64,000 nt of DNA, from NCBI RefSeq assembly GCF_005503015.1, contig NZ_SCOL01000001.1:1364001-1428000 (forward strand), written 5' to 3'. Made by a program: the position numbers and the translations under genes. Positions within the stretch are counted from its first letter, which is position 1. Every line of letters starts with the position of its first letter. The stretch is from Bacillus sp. E(2018) (lineage in GTDB: Bacteria > Bacillota > Bacilli > Bacillales > Fictibacillaceae). The notes beneath the pieces were generated by a model. That model did not search any database, had not been told where the DNA came from, and saw only the letters and a list, made by a program, of their open reading frames with translations. Shown here one piece after another: positions 8,296-17,589 of the stretch.

Positions 8296-9465
8296 TCACA
8301 CCTTTTCGTTTAGTACCAATTGTGATAGTTGTTCATCAAATGATAGTTGATCCGATTTCTCATCCTCAGACATGTTCTCTTCTGCATGCTGTTGATCTTC
8401 ATATTCCTGACTATTCTGATCACGGAAATCAAAAGTCTGTTCGTCACCGTTTAGAAAGACATCAATTTTTTCAAAGTCTATATCTTGACTTGTGAAAGCT
8501 TGTTTTAATTGTGTGAGCTGACTATCCAAGGCATCTTTCGCACCTTGACTAGATGCTATGATCTTTGCTGTGATCTCACCATGCTTTTGGATAAGCTGTA
8601 TCTCGATGTTTCCAAGATGTTCAGGTGTTAATCGAATCTGCATCTTTGTAAATCCAGATTCTGTAACGAACAACTTTGCTCTTGAAATGATCTGTTGAAC
8701 TTCACGTACAAACTGTTCCTTCTGTCCTTCTCCTCCTGTAACAGGCACTTTCAATGTCCATTGTTCTATAGGAGAAAGTGGACTTTGCAGCGTTTGAAGT
8801 TCTTTAGAAGCTGAAACACTAGGTTCCATTGACTTTGTTGTCGGTACATATCGCTGAAAGGCTTGGTCCGCAAAACTCTTCACCTTTTTTTCGACCGATA
8901 GTGTCTCGATAATTTTTACGAAAGTATTCTTATCATGACTTGATGACTCGCTTAGAAGCTTTTTGATCTCTCCAAAAATCTGCTCTGTTTGTTTTGTTAG
9001 AGAATCTTTTTGATCAAGTTTTACTCCTGGAAACCATCGGCTGATCATATCTGTGATCTGCTTCTGGTCTTTTTGCGAGAATGGCTTCGTTTCTTCGTTA
9101 ACAACAACCTGCAACAATAGAGCTAGCTTCATCTCAGGCGTTGGGTTTGTTGCAATTTCTGAAAGATCAATCTCGCTCTCAAGAAGCTTCTCAACCACTT
9201 CTTTCATTTCAGGCGGCAGATCGTTTAATAATGATTGAACAGTTTCGTTTTTTAATAGGTCTGAACTCCATTCGAGATCCTCTATGCTACCTAGAATACT
9301 AGCGATCATGTCACCTAAACCTTCTGTAACGTTCTCAGTCTCTGTAGCTGAAGATGCTAGTAGTTGTGAAAAGAGTGCATCTATTTTGCTACTTTTTTGA
9401 GAAGGTCCAGATCCAACTGAAGACTGTACACTTGAAACCGCTGGCTGCGAAATCATTATTTGCAC
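8296..9465 (-). CDS. fliK: flagellar hook-length control protein FliK
   Basis: FliK measures hook length and triggers the FlhB specificity switch. The 389-residue product has a poorly conserved, Gln/Ser/Glu-rich N-terminal two thirds. The C-terminal Flg_hook domain begins near residue 270 and holds the signature MQIRLTPEHLGNIEIQL, followed by AKDALDSQLTQLKQAF. The tail is acidic and Gln-rich. The start is GTG at 9465 with AAAGGAGGTG eight bases upstream; the longer open frame has no binding site and would run back through the ribosome binding site. The flgD start follows within 8 bases. Confidence 0.92.
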   Translation of the reverse strand: MQIMISQPAVSSVQSSVGSGPSQKSSKIDALFSQLLASSATETENVTEGLGDMIASILGSIEDLEWSSDLLKNETVQSLLNDLPPEMKEVVEKLLESEIDLSEIATNPTPEMKLALLLQVVVNEETKPFSQKDQKQITDMISRWFPGVKLDQKDSLTKQTEQIFGEIKKLLSESSSHDKNTFVKIIETLSVEKKVKSFADQAFQRYVPTTKSMEPSVSASKELQTLQSPLSPIEQWTLKVPVTGGEGQKEQFVREVQQIISRAKLFVTESGFTKMQIRLTPEHLGNIEIQLIQKHGEITAKIIASSQGAKDALDSQLTQLKQAFTSQDIDFEKIDVFLNGDEQTFDFRDQNSQEYEDQQHAEENMSEDEKSDQLSFDEQLSQLVLNEKV

Positions 9466-9481
9466 GTTTTTTACACCTCCT

Positions 9482-10048
9482 TTATAGCGTTTTGTTTGCC
9501 ATGAGTACCGTAAGCTCTGCTGCACGTTTCGCATCAAGCTGGGAAAGGATCTCAGCTTGCGTTTCAGATTGTAAAAGCATCAAGATGCTCATGATTTGAC
9601 TGTTATTCATCTCTGTCATGACAGCTGCAGCATCTTTTGCTGACATTGCTTCATATAATTTCTTTAATTGCTCGTTCTCTTCATCTTTAACAGTAGTTTC
9701 CGCATCTTCTACTTGCTTTTCTAATAGCGCAATATTGCTCTTTAAATCGGTTACTTCTTTTTCTTTCTTTTGAAGATCAGCAGATATTACTTTAATGTAA
9801 TCTTCTTGTTCATCGAACTTCGATTTCCACTGTTTTTCTTGTACATTGTTTGTTACAGCTACTTCCGCTTTCTCGGTAAAAACGTTTTTGATTATGGGTA
9901 TGTTCTTACCCGTACTTTTTGCTTCTTCCCATACGTTCACTCCCATAAAAGAAAGGACGATCCCGAAAACAGTCAGTGCAAAAACGAAAGGTACGAATAT
10001 AACTAATAAAAACCAAACCATTCTGCTAGATTTTTCGTTCTGTTTCAT
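9482..10048 (-). CDS. ylxF: MotE/YlxF-like flagellar operon membrane protein
   Basis: This 188-residue protein corresponds to YlxF of the B. subtilis fla/che operon. It has a short cytoplasmic N terminus, one membrane helix at about residues 12-36 (VWFLLVIFVPFVFALTVFG) and a long coiled coil (about 80-120, rich in E/K/Q with VTDLKSNIALLEKQ). The C-terminal domain is MgtE-N-like (KLYEAMSAKDAAAVMTEM ... LSQLDAKRAAELTVLM). This architecture matches MotE-type periplasmic chaperones of the stator protein MotB, but the role in Bacillus is not settled. The ATG at 10048 is chosen for the AGGTG five bases upstream and because it places the helix near the N terminus. Confidence 0.85.
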   Translation of the reverse strand: MKQNEKSSRMVWFLLVIFVPFVFALTVFGIVLSFMGVNVWEEAKSTGKNIPIIKNVFTEKAEVAVTNNVQEKQWKSKFDEQEDYIKVISADLQKKEKEVTDLKSNIALLEKQVEDAETTVKDEENEQLKKLYEAMSAKDAAAVMTEMNNSQIMSILMLLQSETQAEILSQLDAKRAAELTVLMANKTL

Positions 10049-10064
10049 TTGATCACCTGATTTT

Positions 10065-10502
10065 TTACGACTTCGCAAAACGCAAAACCGAAAATTCGTC
10101 GTTCTGCTTATTCTCATAAGAAGCAACTTCCACTTTATAAGCACTGAGTTGTCTTTCTTTTAGCTTTTCATATTTTTTCACTTCAATGGTCTGCTGCAAT
10201 AACCTTTGCTGAATGAGCTGCATTCTTTCTCTTGCTCTTTGTAAAAGCGGCTGTAATTCTTTGATCTTGTTCGTCATGGATAAAAGAAAACGCTGTGTAT
10301 TCTGTAAATCATTTACCACGATTTTCTGCTGAAAGGTGTAATTCGATTGGTTCTCGATGTCTTCTTTCCTTTTAAGCAGGCTGTATATCTCTTCTGCTAT
10401 ACCTTCAAACGCTTGTACAGCCTCTCCTAATTCTTGTTCAATCGATTCTTTTTCTTTTTGTTTAACAGACAATACTTTTTCCATAGAAAAATGAAATGAC
10501 AT
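10065..10502 (-). CDS. fliJ: flagellar export chaperone FliJ
   Basis: FliJ is a soluble coiled-coil protein that works with the FliI ATPase and FlhA in flagellar export. The 145-residue product is nearly all predicted helix with heptad patterning and high K/E/Q content. The typical N terminus is SFHFSMEKVLSVKQKEKE. The ATG at 10502 overlaps the fliI stop by one base (TGATG), which suggests coupled translation. Low-complexity coiled coils carry little sequence signal, so position in the operon is the main support. Confidence 0.9.
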   Translation of the reverse strand: MSFHFSMEKVLSVKQKEKESIEQELGEAVQAFEGIAEEIYSLLKRKEDIENQSNYTFQQKIVVNDLQNTQRFLLSMTNKIKELQPLLQRARERMQLIQQRLLQQTIEVKKYEKLKERQLSAYKVEVASYENKQNDEFSVLRFAKS

Positions 10503-11818
10503 CAACGTTCATCCTTCCCAAATTCAATCAAAAGCCGCTCTAGAGCTTGTTCGTAAGTAACATCCTCGTCTACTTGCTGTTTAAGAAACGTTAGAATGTT
10601 GGGATACATCTGGATTGCTTCATCCACTGATTTCGAAGAACCCCTTTTGTAAGCGCCAATGCTGATCAAGTCTTCCGCTTCCACATAGGATGATAAAAGT
10701 TCTCGAAGACGTTCAGCCGCTTGTCGGTGCTCTTTCGGAACGATATCATTCATCACCCTGCTAATACTCTTTAGAATATTTAAAGCAGGAAACTGCCCTT
10801 TATTGGCTAAGTTTCGATCTAAGATAAAATGTCCATCTAGAATTCCTCGAACCGTATCTGAGATGGGCTCGTTAAAATCGTCTCCGTCAACTAACACGGT
10901 GTAAAAAGCTGTAATCGTTCCGTTCTTATTCGTTCCAGATCGTTCTAACAATTTTGGAAGAACCGCAAATACGCTCGGTGTGTAACCTTTTGTAGTTGGT
11001 GGTTCTCCAACAGCTAATCCGATCTCACGCTGAGCCATAGCCACACGTGTTACAGAGTCCATCATCAACATAACGTTCTTGCCTTGGTCTCGAAAATATT
11101 CTGCGATACTTGTTGCAGTCAGTGCACCTTTTATCCGCATTAAAGCAGGTTGATCTGAAGTCGCAACGATTACAATAGATCGCTTTAATCCTTCTTCACC
11201 TAGATCTCGCTCAATAAAATCAAGAACTTCGCGTCCTCGTTCACCGATTAGCGCGATAACATTAAGGTCAGCTGTCGAGTTACGTGCCACCATACCGAGC
11301 AGTGTACTCTTACCTACTCCACTTCCGGCAAAAATACCTACCCGCTGGCCTTTACCGACCGTTAACAAACTATCGATCGATCGAATACCGAGCTGAATAC
11401 TTTCATGAATTCTAGGTCTTTCCATCGGATTCGGTGGCTCGTTCTCTGATGGATAACGAAACAAACCACGAGGCAGAGGAGAACCATCTAAAGGAACACC
11501 CATACCATCTAATACTTTTCCAATCAAAGAAGGTCCTACCTTTATTTCCAGCGCGCGATGTGTGGCTTCTACCAAACTGCCAACTGCAATATTCTTTACA
11601 TACGTAAATGGCATCAACAAAACATTCTCTTCCTGAAAACCTACTACTTCAGCTTTGATTTTTTGCTTGTTGTTCCCCGTGTGAATATAGCAGACATCAC
11701 CAATCGATGTTTTAGGTCCTTTTGATTCAATCATTAGCCCCACAACCCGAATCACTTTTCCATATCTTTTATAGGAATCGATTGATTGAAGGGAATCAAT
11801 CATATGTTCCACGTTCAT
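10502..11818 (-). CDS. fliI: flagellum-specific ATPase FliI
   Basis: FliI is the cytoplasmic ATPase of flagellar export, related to the F1 beta subunit. The 438-residue product contains the Walker A motif GIFAGSGVGKST (about 163-174), the signature IGERGREVLDFIERDLG, a Walker B region (VMLMMDSVTRVAMAQREIGL), and the export-ATPase segment GEPPTTKGYTPSVFAVLPKL. It overlaps fliH at its start by 4 bases (ATGA) and touches fliJ at its end. All catalytic motifs appear intact. Confidence 0.97.
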   Translation of the reverse strand: MNVEHMIDSLQSIDSYKRYGKVIRVVGLMIESKGPKTSIGDVCYIHTGNNKQKIKAEVVGFQEENVLLMPFTYVKNIAVGSLVEATHRALEIKVGPSLIGKVLDGMGVPLDGSPLPRGLFRYPSENEPPNPMERPRIHESIQLGIRSIDSLLTVGKGQRVGIFAGSGVGKSTLLGMVARNSTADLNVIALIGERGREVLDFIERDLGEEGLKRSIVIVATSDQPALMRIKGALTATSIAEYFRDQGKNVMLMMDSVTRVAMAQREIGLAVGEPPTTKGYTPSVFAVLPKLLERSGTNKNGTITAFYTVLVDGDDFNEPISDTVRGILDGHFILDRNLANKGQFPALNILKSISRVMNDIVPKEHRQAAERLRELLSSYVEAEDLISIGAYKRGSSKSVDEAIQMYPNILTFLKQQVDEDVTYEQALERLLIEFGKDER

Positions 11819-12612
11819 TGATCTGACACCTCAAGTTGTTCTAGCAGTTTTTCTCTGATCTCTTTTAGCTGAACGTCGAGCGTTGCGTCGATTTTTCCAA
11901 AAGGAAACTCGATAATTGCACCATTCTCAGTCAAGTTTTCATCTGGATAGATGAAAAGAGTCGCTGTCGATTGAAGCATGTTCTTTAGTTCCTCACGATA
12001 GTTTTGTGTAAGTTCGAACCATTGCGGTGGAACATAGAGCTTGATCTCTTCAAACTCTCGAGCTTCTTTTACAAGCTGCTTTACGATAGAAATCCACGTT
12101 TCAGGTGTTTCTTGCAGCTTTTTCCCTAAGATTTTTTCCGCAGCTGCCATGGCTAGAATGATCATCTGTGGCTCTGTTTCACTCAGAACGTTATGATATT
12201 CGTCCCTTAATGTATCCACAAAACTTTTCACTTCATTTAATTGCGAAGTCCAACTTTCGTGCCCTTGCTCTACACCTTTTTGAAACCCAGCGTCATACCC
12301 TTCATTCTTCGCCTGTTCATAAGCTGCTTCTAACTTCTTTTTCCAAGATTCTTCTTCTTCAGCTAATCTTTTAAATTGTGCTTCCTTATATTCTTCTACT
12401 TCCTTGGTTATAGAAGCTGCTTCGTTCTTTGCTTCTTCTAGCAAGGTATACGCTTGGTTTTTTAAGCGAATGACCTTTGACTCTTCGTCCTCATTCTCTA
12501 AACTCTTTTCGCTTCTCGCAGTAAATAAAGAGAGTGATTGAATACCAATTACTACTTCACTTGTTTCAGACTTCTCTTTGTGATCGTGAAAAGATTTTAT
12601 GACCTTAGACAA
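11815..12612 (-). CDS. fliH: flagellar assembly protein FliH
   Basis: FliH binds and restrains FliI and connects it to the C ring. The 265-residue product has a charged N-terminal half rich in E/K/A with coiled-coil character and a glycine-spaced AYEQAKNEGYDAGFQKGVEQG stretch near residues 93-113. The C-terminal domain resembles the V/F-type ATPase stalk subunit (ILAMAAAEKILGKKL and the final IIEFPFGKIDATLDVQLKE). The start is TTG at 12612 with GGAGGAG nine bases upstream, inside the 3' end of fliG (8-base overlap). Confidence 0.92.
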   Translation of the reverse strand: MSKVIKSFHDHKEKSETSEVVIGIQSLSLFTARSEKSLENEDEESKVIRLKNQAYTLLEEAKNEAASITKEVEEYKEAQFKRLAEEEESWKKKLEAAYEQAKNEGYDAGFQKGVEQGHESWTSQLNEVKSFVDTLRDEYHNVLSETEPQMIILAMAAAEKILGKKLQETPETWISIVKQLVKEAREFEEIKLYVPPQWFELTQNYREELKNMLQSTATLFIYPDENLTENGAIIEFPFGKIDATLDVQLKEIREKLLEQLEVSDQ

Positions 12613-13618
12613 TCACATCATCTCCTCCGCCTCGAGCGATCACAAGCTCTCCAGCTTCTTCAAGTCTTCTAATGGTTCCAACGATTCTAGACTGAGCTTC
12701 TTCTACATCACGAAGTCGAACAGGTCCCATAAATTCCATTTCTTCTTTAAAGTTCTCAGCCATACGCTGTGACATGTTATTGAACATCACTTCTTTTACT
12801 TCTTCGCTAGAGGCACGTAAAGCAAGAAGTAGATCTTCATTTTGCACTTCACGAATAACTCTTTGGATCGCACGATTATCAAGCGTAACAATATCTTCAA
12901 ACACGAACATTCGTTTCTTGATCTCTTCCGCTAACTCAGGATCTTGAATTTCAAGGGCATCCAAGATCGTCCGTTCAGTGCTTCGATCTACACCATTTAA
13001 GACCTCGACAACCGATTCAACTCCACCAGCTTGAGTGAAATCCTGTGTAACGGTAGCAGATAACTTTCTTTCTAAAATCTGTTCCACTTCATTGATTACT
13101 TCAGGAGATGTTCGATCCATTAATGCGATCCTTTTTGCTATGTCAGCTTGCATCTCTTGTGGAAGTTCAGAGAGTATCTGACCAGCCTGTGAAGAATCCA
13201 AGTATGACAAAATCAGAGCAATCGTTTGCGGGTGTTCGTTTTGAATAAAGTTTAGTATTTGACCCGGATCTGCTTTTCGAGCGAAGTCAAACGGTCTCAC
13301 TTGTAATGTTGACGTTAAACGATTGATGATCTGCATCGCTTCGTCTTTACCAACCGCTTTCTCAAGTACCGTCTTCGCATAGCCGATTCCACCTTGGGTA
13401 ATATAATCTTGCGCTAGAGCTAACTGATGAAATTGTGTGATAATCTCATCTTTTAACGTGGAATCTACTTTTCTAACTTGTGAGATTTGAAGCGTTAATC
13501 TCTCAATTTCTTCTTCACTTAAATGTTTATATACTTGTGCAGCAACATCAGGACCTAAAGAGATAACGAGGATTGCCGCTTTCTCTTTACCAGATAGTTC
13601 TTTCATACCTTTTGCCAT
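12605..13618 (-). CDS. fliG: flagellar motor switch protein FliG
   Basis: FliG is the C-ring protein that contacts the stator and generates torque. The 337-residue product, the normal length, holds the N-terminal FliF-binding domain (LSGKEKAAILVISLGPDVAAQVYKHL), the middle-domain EHPQTIALILSYLD motif (about 126-139), and the C-terminal torque domain with conserved charges (LDNRAIQRVIREV and LLLALRASSEEVKE). It ends in a Gly/Asp-rich tail over which the fliH ribosome binding site is laid. Position between fliF and fliH is standard. Confidence 0.97.
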   Translation of the reverse strand: MAKGMKELSGKEKAAILVISLGPDVAAQVYKHLSEEEIERLTLQISQVRKVDSTLKDEIITQFHQLALAQDYITQGGIGYAKTVLEKAVGKDEAMQIINRLTSTLQVRPFDFARKADPGQILNFIQNEHPQTIALILSYLDSSQAGQILSELPQEMQADIAKRIALMDRTSPEVINEVEQILERKLSATVTQDFTQAGGVESVVEVLNGVDRSTERTILDALEIQDPELAEEIKKRMFVFEDIVTLDNRAIQRVIREVQNEDLLLALRASSEEVKEVMFNNMSQRMAENFKEEMEFMGPVRLRDVEEAQSRIVGTIRRLEEAGELVIARGGGDDVIV

Positions 13619-13632
13619 CGTTCGTTACCTCC

Positions 13633-15225
13633 TTACTCCTCTGAAAGCCATGTTCTTACCAACTTGGCGAATTCTTCAGGCTTTTCTTTTGCCATTCGTT
13701 CTAACTGTTCCTTACGTACTGTTCCTTCAGACCCTTTTTCTTGGTTTACATCCGGTACATAGTAAGACTCTTGAGGCTCATCCATCTGGAATTCTTCAAT
13801 CTTGTTCTCGGACTCTGTTCTTCTTTTTCGAGAAAGCAAGAAGATTAATAGAATAATTACGATTATTAAGACTCCGCCAACTATGTAGATCCATAACGGA
13901 ACGCCTTTAGAAACGGCAGTTGTTTCTTGTTTTCCGTTAAAAGGCTGTGCAGATACAAATATTTTTTCTTGAATATCATCTTCTGATAATGTTTCATTTA
14001 TCTCTTTTGAGATACTTGTTCTAACAATCGCACTCAGAATTTGTTCAATATCATCTAATCGTTCTTGTGGTAACGACTCTGGTTTGTTTGGAGTCGGTGG
14101 CTCTACCATGACTTGTATACCTAGATCTCGTATCTCATAAGGACTCTCAACGATTTCTTTGCGTATCTTGTTCACTTCGTTATTTATACGTTCTTCTACT
14201 TTTTCATAGTCTCCATTTGAACCTGCAGCTGAACCTGGGTAGGTAGGCACCTCTTGGTCACCCGTTCCTCCCACTCCACCTTCTCCTGCACCTTCTCCAG
14301 TAAACGTCTCTCTTATTCGCTCAACGCTTACTTCGATGCCTTTCATGTTTTCTTTATCAACAGGTTCAACGATATTCTCTTCACGTTTTTCTTCCGTAAA
14401 GTCAATATCTGTAGTCACAGTAGCAACTACTTTACCTTGTCCCATGATCGTTGATAGCATCTGTTGAACTCTACGTTGTAAGTCTCTTTCAACATCTTGC
14501 TTAATTTTTCTTTGCTCTTCGTATTTTGAAGATGAAGCTGTAGAGTTTACTGAATTCAAATCATAATAATTAAAGTATTGATCCGTAATGACGATATTCT
14601 CCATAGGAAGGTTGCTCACACTCTTTGAAACGAGATGATAGAGTGCTTTCACCTGATCTTCATTTAATTTTGCTCCAGCACCTAAGGATAGAACTACAGA
14701 GGCTGAAGCTTTTTCTTCTTCTTGGTTCACCCAGACACTGCTTTCAGGCAGGGTGATCATTACGCTTGCATCTTCAACACCGTTGATGCTCTTTATTAAA
14801 CTTGCAATCTCTGTCTGTGTCGCTTCTCTCTCTAAAACCCCAAATTCTTTATCTGTTATTCCAAAACCTGATTTTTCTCCAAAATAGGAGAAATCAATAT
14901 TTCCGCTTTCAGGTAATCCTTCTGCGGCAAGTTGCACTTGCAGATTGTTTACCTGTTCTTCAGGAACTAGTATGGTTTTGCCGCCATCTTGGACTTCATT
15001 CGCCACACCTTTGCTATTTAAATTCTCTTGTATTTGACCAGCTTCCTGAGGGGAAAGATTTGAATACAAAGGAACAAGGTTAGGTGTTGACATCATGACT
15101 GTTACAAAGATAAATGCTGTGATTATGAGAAAGATTGCACCGAGAATTAATCCCTTTTGTCCATTGGAACGAGTTTTAAACCGTTCTGTCGTTTGCTTGA
15201 TGATGTTTTTCCATTTTTCTTTCAT
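13633..15225 (-). CDS. fliF: flagellar MS-ring protein FliF
   Basis: FliF forms the MS ring in the cytoplasmic membrane, the base on which the flagellum is built. The 530-residue product has an N-terminal membrane helix at about residues 26-47, YscJ/FliF ring-building domains (VPLYSNLSPQEAGQIQ and onward), and a low-complexity Gly/Glu linker near 290-325. A second membrane helix lies near residue 445 (WIYIVGGVLIIVIILLIFLL), with a cytoplasmic FliG-binding tail ending in KLVRTWLSEE. The ATG at 15225 has GGGGGA four bases upstream; the longer frame from TTG 15246 has none. Confidence 0.96.
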   Translation of the reverse strand: MKEKWKNIIKQTTERFKTRSNGQKGLILGAIFLIITAFIFVTVMMSTPNLVPLYSNLSPQEAGQIQENLNSKGVANEVQDGGKTILVPEEQVNNLQVQLAAEGLPESGNIDFSYFGEKSGFGITDKEFGVLEREATQTEIASLIKSINGVEDASVMITLPESSVWVNQEEEKASASVVLSLGAGAKLNEDQVKALYHLVSKSVSNLPMENIVITDQYFNYYDLNSVNSTASSSKYEEQRKIKQDVERDLQRRVQQMLSTIMGQGKVVATVTTDIDFTEEKREENIVEPVDKENMKGIEVSVERIRETFTGEGAGEGGVGGTGDQEVPTYPGSAAGSNGDYEKVEERINNEVNKIRKEIVESPYEIRDLGIQVMVEPPTPNKPESLPQERLDDIEQILSAIVRTSISKEINETLSEDDIQEKIFVSAQPFNGKQETTAVSKGVPLWIYIVGGVLIIVIILLIFLLSRKRRTESENKIEEFQMDEPQESYYVPDVNQEKGSEGTVRKEQLERMAKEKPEEFAKLVRTWLSEE

Positions 15226-15306
15226 TTTTTCCCCCGATAAGCGCAATAAAAATTTTTAACAGCTACCCCCAAAATCGAATGCTAATATCGAATCATATAT
15301 CAGAGG

Positions 15307-15606
15307 CTATACTTGCATCCTCATTATTTCTTGGTAGGCCTCAACAACTTTATTACGAATCTCAAGAGTCGTTTGCATCGTTACACTTGCTTTTTCAGCT
15401 GTGATCATCACTTGATGAAGGTTATCCATATTTCCGTTCATCAAACCTTGAGTAGCTTGATTCGATTGCGCTTGTGTTTCACCTAACGTATCTAAAGCTC
15501 CTTTTAGATAGCTCTTAAAATCTTCTTGAGCTTCATATGGTGTTACTTTTGAAACTGAAGTTGGATTACTGATGTTCTGAAGTGAACTAATTGAAATTTT
15601 GTCCAT
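15307..15606 (-). CDS. fliE: flagellar hook-basal body protein FliE
   Basis: FliE is a small rod-adaptor protein joining the MS ring to the proximal rod. The 99-residue product has the family length. It contains the conserved helical region with NLHQVMITAEKASVTMQTTL (about 60-79) and the C-terminal EIRNKVVEAYQEIMRMQV. It lies after flgC. A 60-base spacer without a gene precedes fliF. Confidence 0.96.
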   Translation of the reverse strand: MDKISISSLQNISNPTSVSKVTPYEAQEDFKSYLKGALDTLGETQAQSNQATQGLMNGNMDNLHQVMITAEKASVTMQTTLEIRNKVVEAYQEIMRMQV

Positions 15607-15618
15607 GTTTTAACACCC

Positions 15619-16065
15619 CTAACGGCCAATTTCTAATGCTTTTAAGTACATTCCTTTTGCTGCGTTTAGTGCTGTAACATTTGCTTCATATGATCGAGTA
15701 GCACTCATTAAATCGACCATCTCTTTTAGCGGGTCTACATTTGGAAGCTGAACAAACCCTTCTTCGTTTGCATCAGGATGTTCAGGTTGATAAACCGTCT
15801 TAAAAGGCGTTTGATCATTGACTATTCCATCTACTTTAACGCCAGCCATTTTTCCGTTGTTAACCGCCTTATTAAACATGTTTTTAAAACTAGATTCACC
15901 AGAACCTAAAACGACCATTTTGCGTCGATACGGCTCCCACACACCGTTCTTATATTCTCCGCGTGTCGAATCGACATTCGCCATATTAGAGGAAGCAACA
16001 TCCATCCTAAGCCTTTGAGCTGTTAAACCGGATGCTGATACATTCATTGCATCAAAAACTCCCAT
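15619..16065 (-). CDS. flgC: flagellar proximal rod protein FlgC
   Basis: FlgC is a proximal rod subunit exported by the flagellar apparatus. The 148-residue product has the rod N-terminal signature NVSASGLTAQRLRMDVASSN (about residues 8-27), here with ANVDSTRGEYKNG following, a short central insertion, and the C-terminal helix DLMSATRSYEANVTALNAAK. It starts 3 bases after flgB. Confidence 0.96.
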   Translation of the reverse strand: MGVFDAMNVSASGLTAQRLRMDVASSNMANVDSTRGEYKNGVWEPYRRKMVVLGSGESSFKNMFNKAVNNGKMAGVKVDGIVNDQTPFKTVYQPEHPDANEEGFVQLPNVDPLKEMVDLMSATRSYEANVTALNAAKGMYLKALEIGR

Positions 16066-16067
16066 AT

Positions 16068-16454
16068 TTATCTCCCACCTTTAACAACCATCTTAATTGA
16101 ATTAAACTTTCCATTAATTCGCTGTACAAGTGTCTGATAATAAAGCTGATTCTTTGCTAATTCTGCCATCTCTTTATCTACATCCACATTATTTCCGTTA
16201 TGATTCATCACTGTATTCGTTTTTTCTCTAACACTAAAAGAAGAGGATGTTTCAGTACCGAATGAAAAATGACGCTGATCTGTTCGATGGGCTTGCAAGC
16301 TTTTTTTGAATTCCTGGCTAAAAACAGTTTCTTTAGCTTTATATCCAGGTGTGTCCACATTAGCTAAGTTATTCGAAATGGTCTTTTGTTTTAACGCCGA
16401 TCCATCTAATGCCATCTCTAAATTTTTTATGACTGAGCCAGAGAACAAGTTCAC
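16068..16454 (-). CDS. flgB: flagellar proximal rod protein FlgB
   Basis: FlgB is a proximal rod subunit and the first gene of the fla/che operon, whose order from here to flhB matches B. subtilis apart from the extra gene at 7450-7824. The product is about 128 residues, with the rod signature LKQKTISNNLANVDTPGYKA (about 22-41) and the C-terminal helix ELAKNQLYYQTLVQRINGKF. Two consecutive GTG codons (16457, 16454) are possible starts. The second lies 5 bases after AGAGGG and is preferred; a TTG two codons later is also possible. Confidence 0.94.
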   Translation of the reverse strand: MNLFSGSVIKNLEMALDGSALKQKTISNNLANVDTPGYKAKETVFSQEFKKSLQAHRTDQRHFSFGTETSSSFSVREKTNTVMNHNGNNVDVDKEMAELAKNQLYYQTLVQRINGKFNSIKMVVKGGR

Positions 16455-16740
16455 CACTTCCCTCTTTTTTACTATAGAAGTTTCATATTCTGTTAAATCT
16501 TACCTCACTATCATATTTTAAGTGATATATCCAAAAAGTGTCTATGTATTTTTTCCCAAACTGACTTTTTTCGATAGAAAGGACTATATTTCGACCGTGA
16601 CTTTGGACCCAATTTGAAAACTAGTAATAAAATCCCTATATTTATGTGGTTTTTGGTACCTCTTTACCACTTTCGCACACAATCGACAAATATTTACAAT
16701 TTTACCCATTTTCGTCGTTTCGTTTCATATTTTTTGAACA
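16455..16740 (-). other. leader/promoter region of the fla/che operon, no gene
   Basis: This AT-rich stretch separates the codY terminator from flgB and must carry the promoter(s) of the motility operon. I see no coding region or RNA gene in it. Apart from the weak promoter candidate listed separately, GGTCGAAATAT on the minus strand (16582-16592) resembles a SigD -10 element, but the matching -35 is poor. Confidence 0.5.
16515..16544 (-). promoter_or_regulatory. possible SigA promoter of the fla/che operon
   Basis: On the minus strand TAGACA, an 18-base spacer and TAAAAT are followed by flgB about 60 bases downstream. Both hexamers deviate from consensus, so this is only a candidate; no experimental start is known to me for this organism. 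Confidence 0.35.
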
Positions 16741-16776
16741 AAAAAATCCAGCTCTGTTTACAGAGCTGGATTTTAT
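16741..16776 (-). terminator. Rho-independent terminator after codY
   Basis: On the minus strand AATCCAGCTCTG, a 4-base loop and CAGAGCTGGATT form a perfect 12-bp stem followed by a T run. It lies directly downstream of codY and separates it from the fla/che operon. Confidence 0.93.
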
Positions 16777-16785
16777 TATTGGTTA

Positions 16786-17565
16786 TTATGAAGTTTTAAG
16801 CTTTTCAAGCTCAAGTAAGAACTTGTCGTTCAACACTTTGATATATGTTCCCTTCATACCTAGAGAACGAGATTCAATAACACCCGCACTCTCTAGTTTA
16901 CGAAGCGCGTTCACGATCACAGATCGAGTAATACCCACTCTGTCTGCAATCTTACTTGCTACAAGCAATCCTTCGTTTCCTTCTAATTCTTCAAAAATAT
17001 GTTCGATCGCTTCTAACTCACTATATGATAATGAACTGATCGCCATTTGAACAACTGCTTTGTTACGAGCTTCTTCTTCGATTTCTTCCGCTTTTTCACG
17101 AAGGATTTCCATTCCAACAACTGTAGCACCATACTCTGCTAGAACGAGATCGTCTTCTTCAAATGATGTAGATAGTCTTGAAAGAATAAGAGTGCCCAGT
17201 CTTTCACCGCCACCTACGATTGGAACGATTGTCGTTAATCCTGTAGAGAACAAATCTTTGTTCTCTACAGGGAATGCTGTATAATCGCTCTCTATATCAA
17301 TGTTTGAAAGAGATTCTGTAATGTTGAAAAGATTTTTTGTGTAATCGGTAGGGAATTGACGATCCTCGATCATCTTCTTCATACGCTCGTTCTCAATTTC
17401 TTGTTTAAGAGCTAGGCCAAGCAGTTTACCACGACGGCTGACTACAAAAATATTTGCTTCAATCACCGTACTAAGTGTTTCAGCCATCTCTTTAAAGTTT
17501 ACTTGTTTACCACCTGTTTGTTGAAGCATCGAGTTGATACTTCTTGCTTTGTTCAATAAATTCAT
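16786..17565 (-). CDS. codY: global transcriptional regulator CodY
   Basis: CodY senses branched-chain amino acids and GTP and represses nutrient-adaptation genes in growing cells. The 259-residue product is the standard length. It has the N-terminal GAF-type effector domain (residues about 1-155, with [19 protein letters not shown]) and a C-terminal winged helix-turn-helix ([20 protein letters not shown], about 205-224). It closes the xerC-hslV-hslU-codY operon and is followed by a strong terminator. A ribosome binding site AGGAGG precedes the ATG. Confidence 0.98.
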   Translation of the reverse strand: MNLLNKARSINSMLQQTGGKQVNFKEMAETLSTVIEANIFVVSRRGKLLGLALKQEIENERMKKMIEDRQFPTDYTKNLFNITESLSNIDIESDYTAFPVENKDLFSTGLTTIVPIVGGGERLGTLILSRLSTSFEEDDLVLAEYGATVVGMEILREKAEEIEEEARNKAVVQMAISSLSYSELEAIEHIFEELEGNEGLLVASKIADRVGITRSVIVNALRKLESAGVIESRSLGMKGTYIKVLNDKFLLELEKLKTS

Positions 17566-17589
17566 TGTATTTCTTCCTCCTACTGCATC

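Noticed and set aside
16582..16592. SigD-type -10 upstream of flgB
   Set aside because: GGTCGAAATAT resembles the SigD -10 element, but no acceptable TAAA -35 lies at the right distance, so I do not list it as a promoter.
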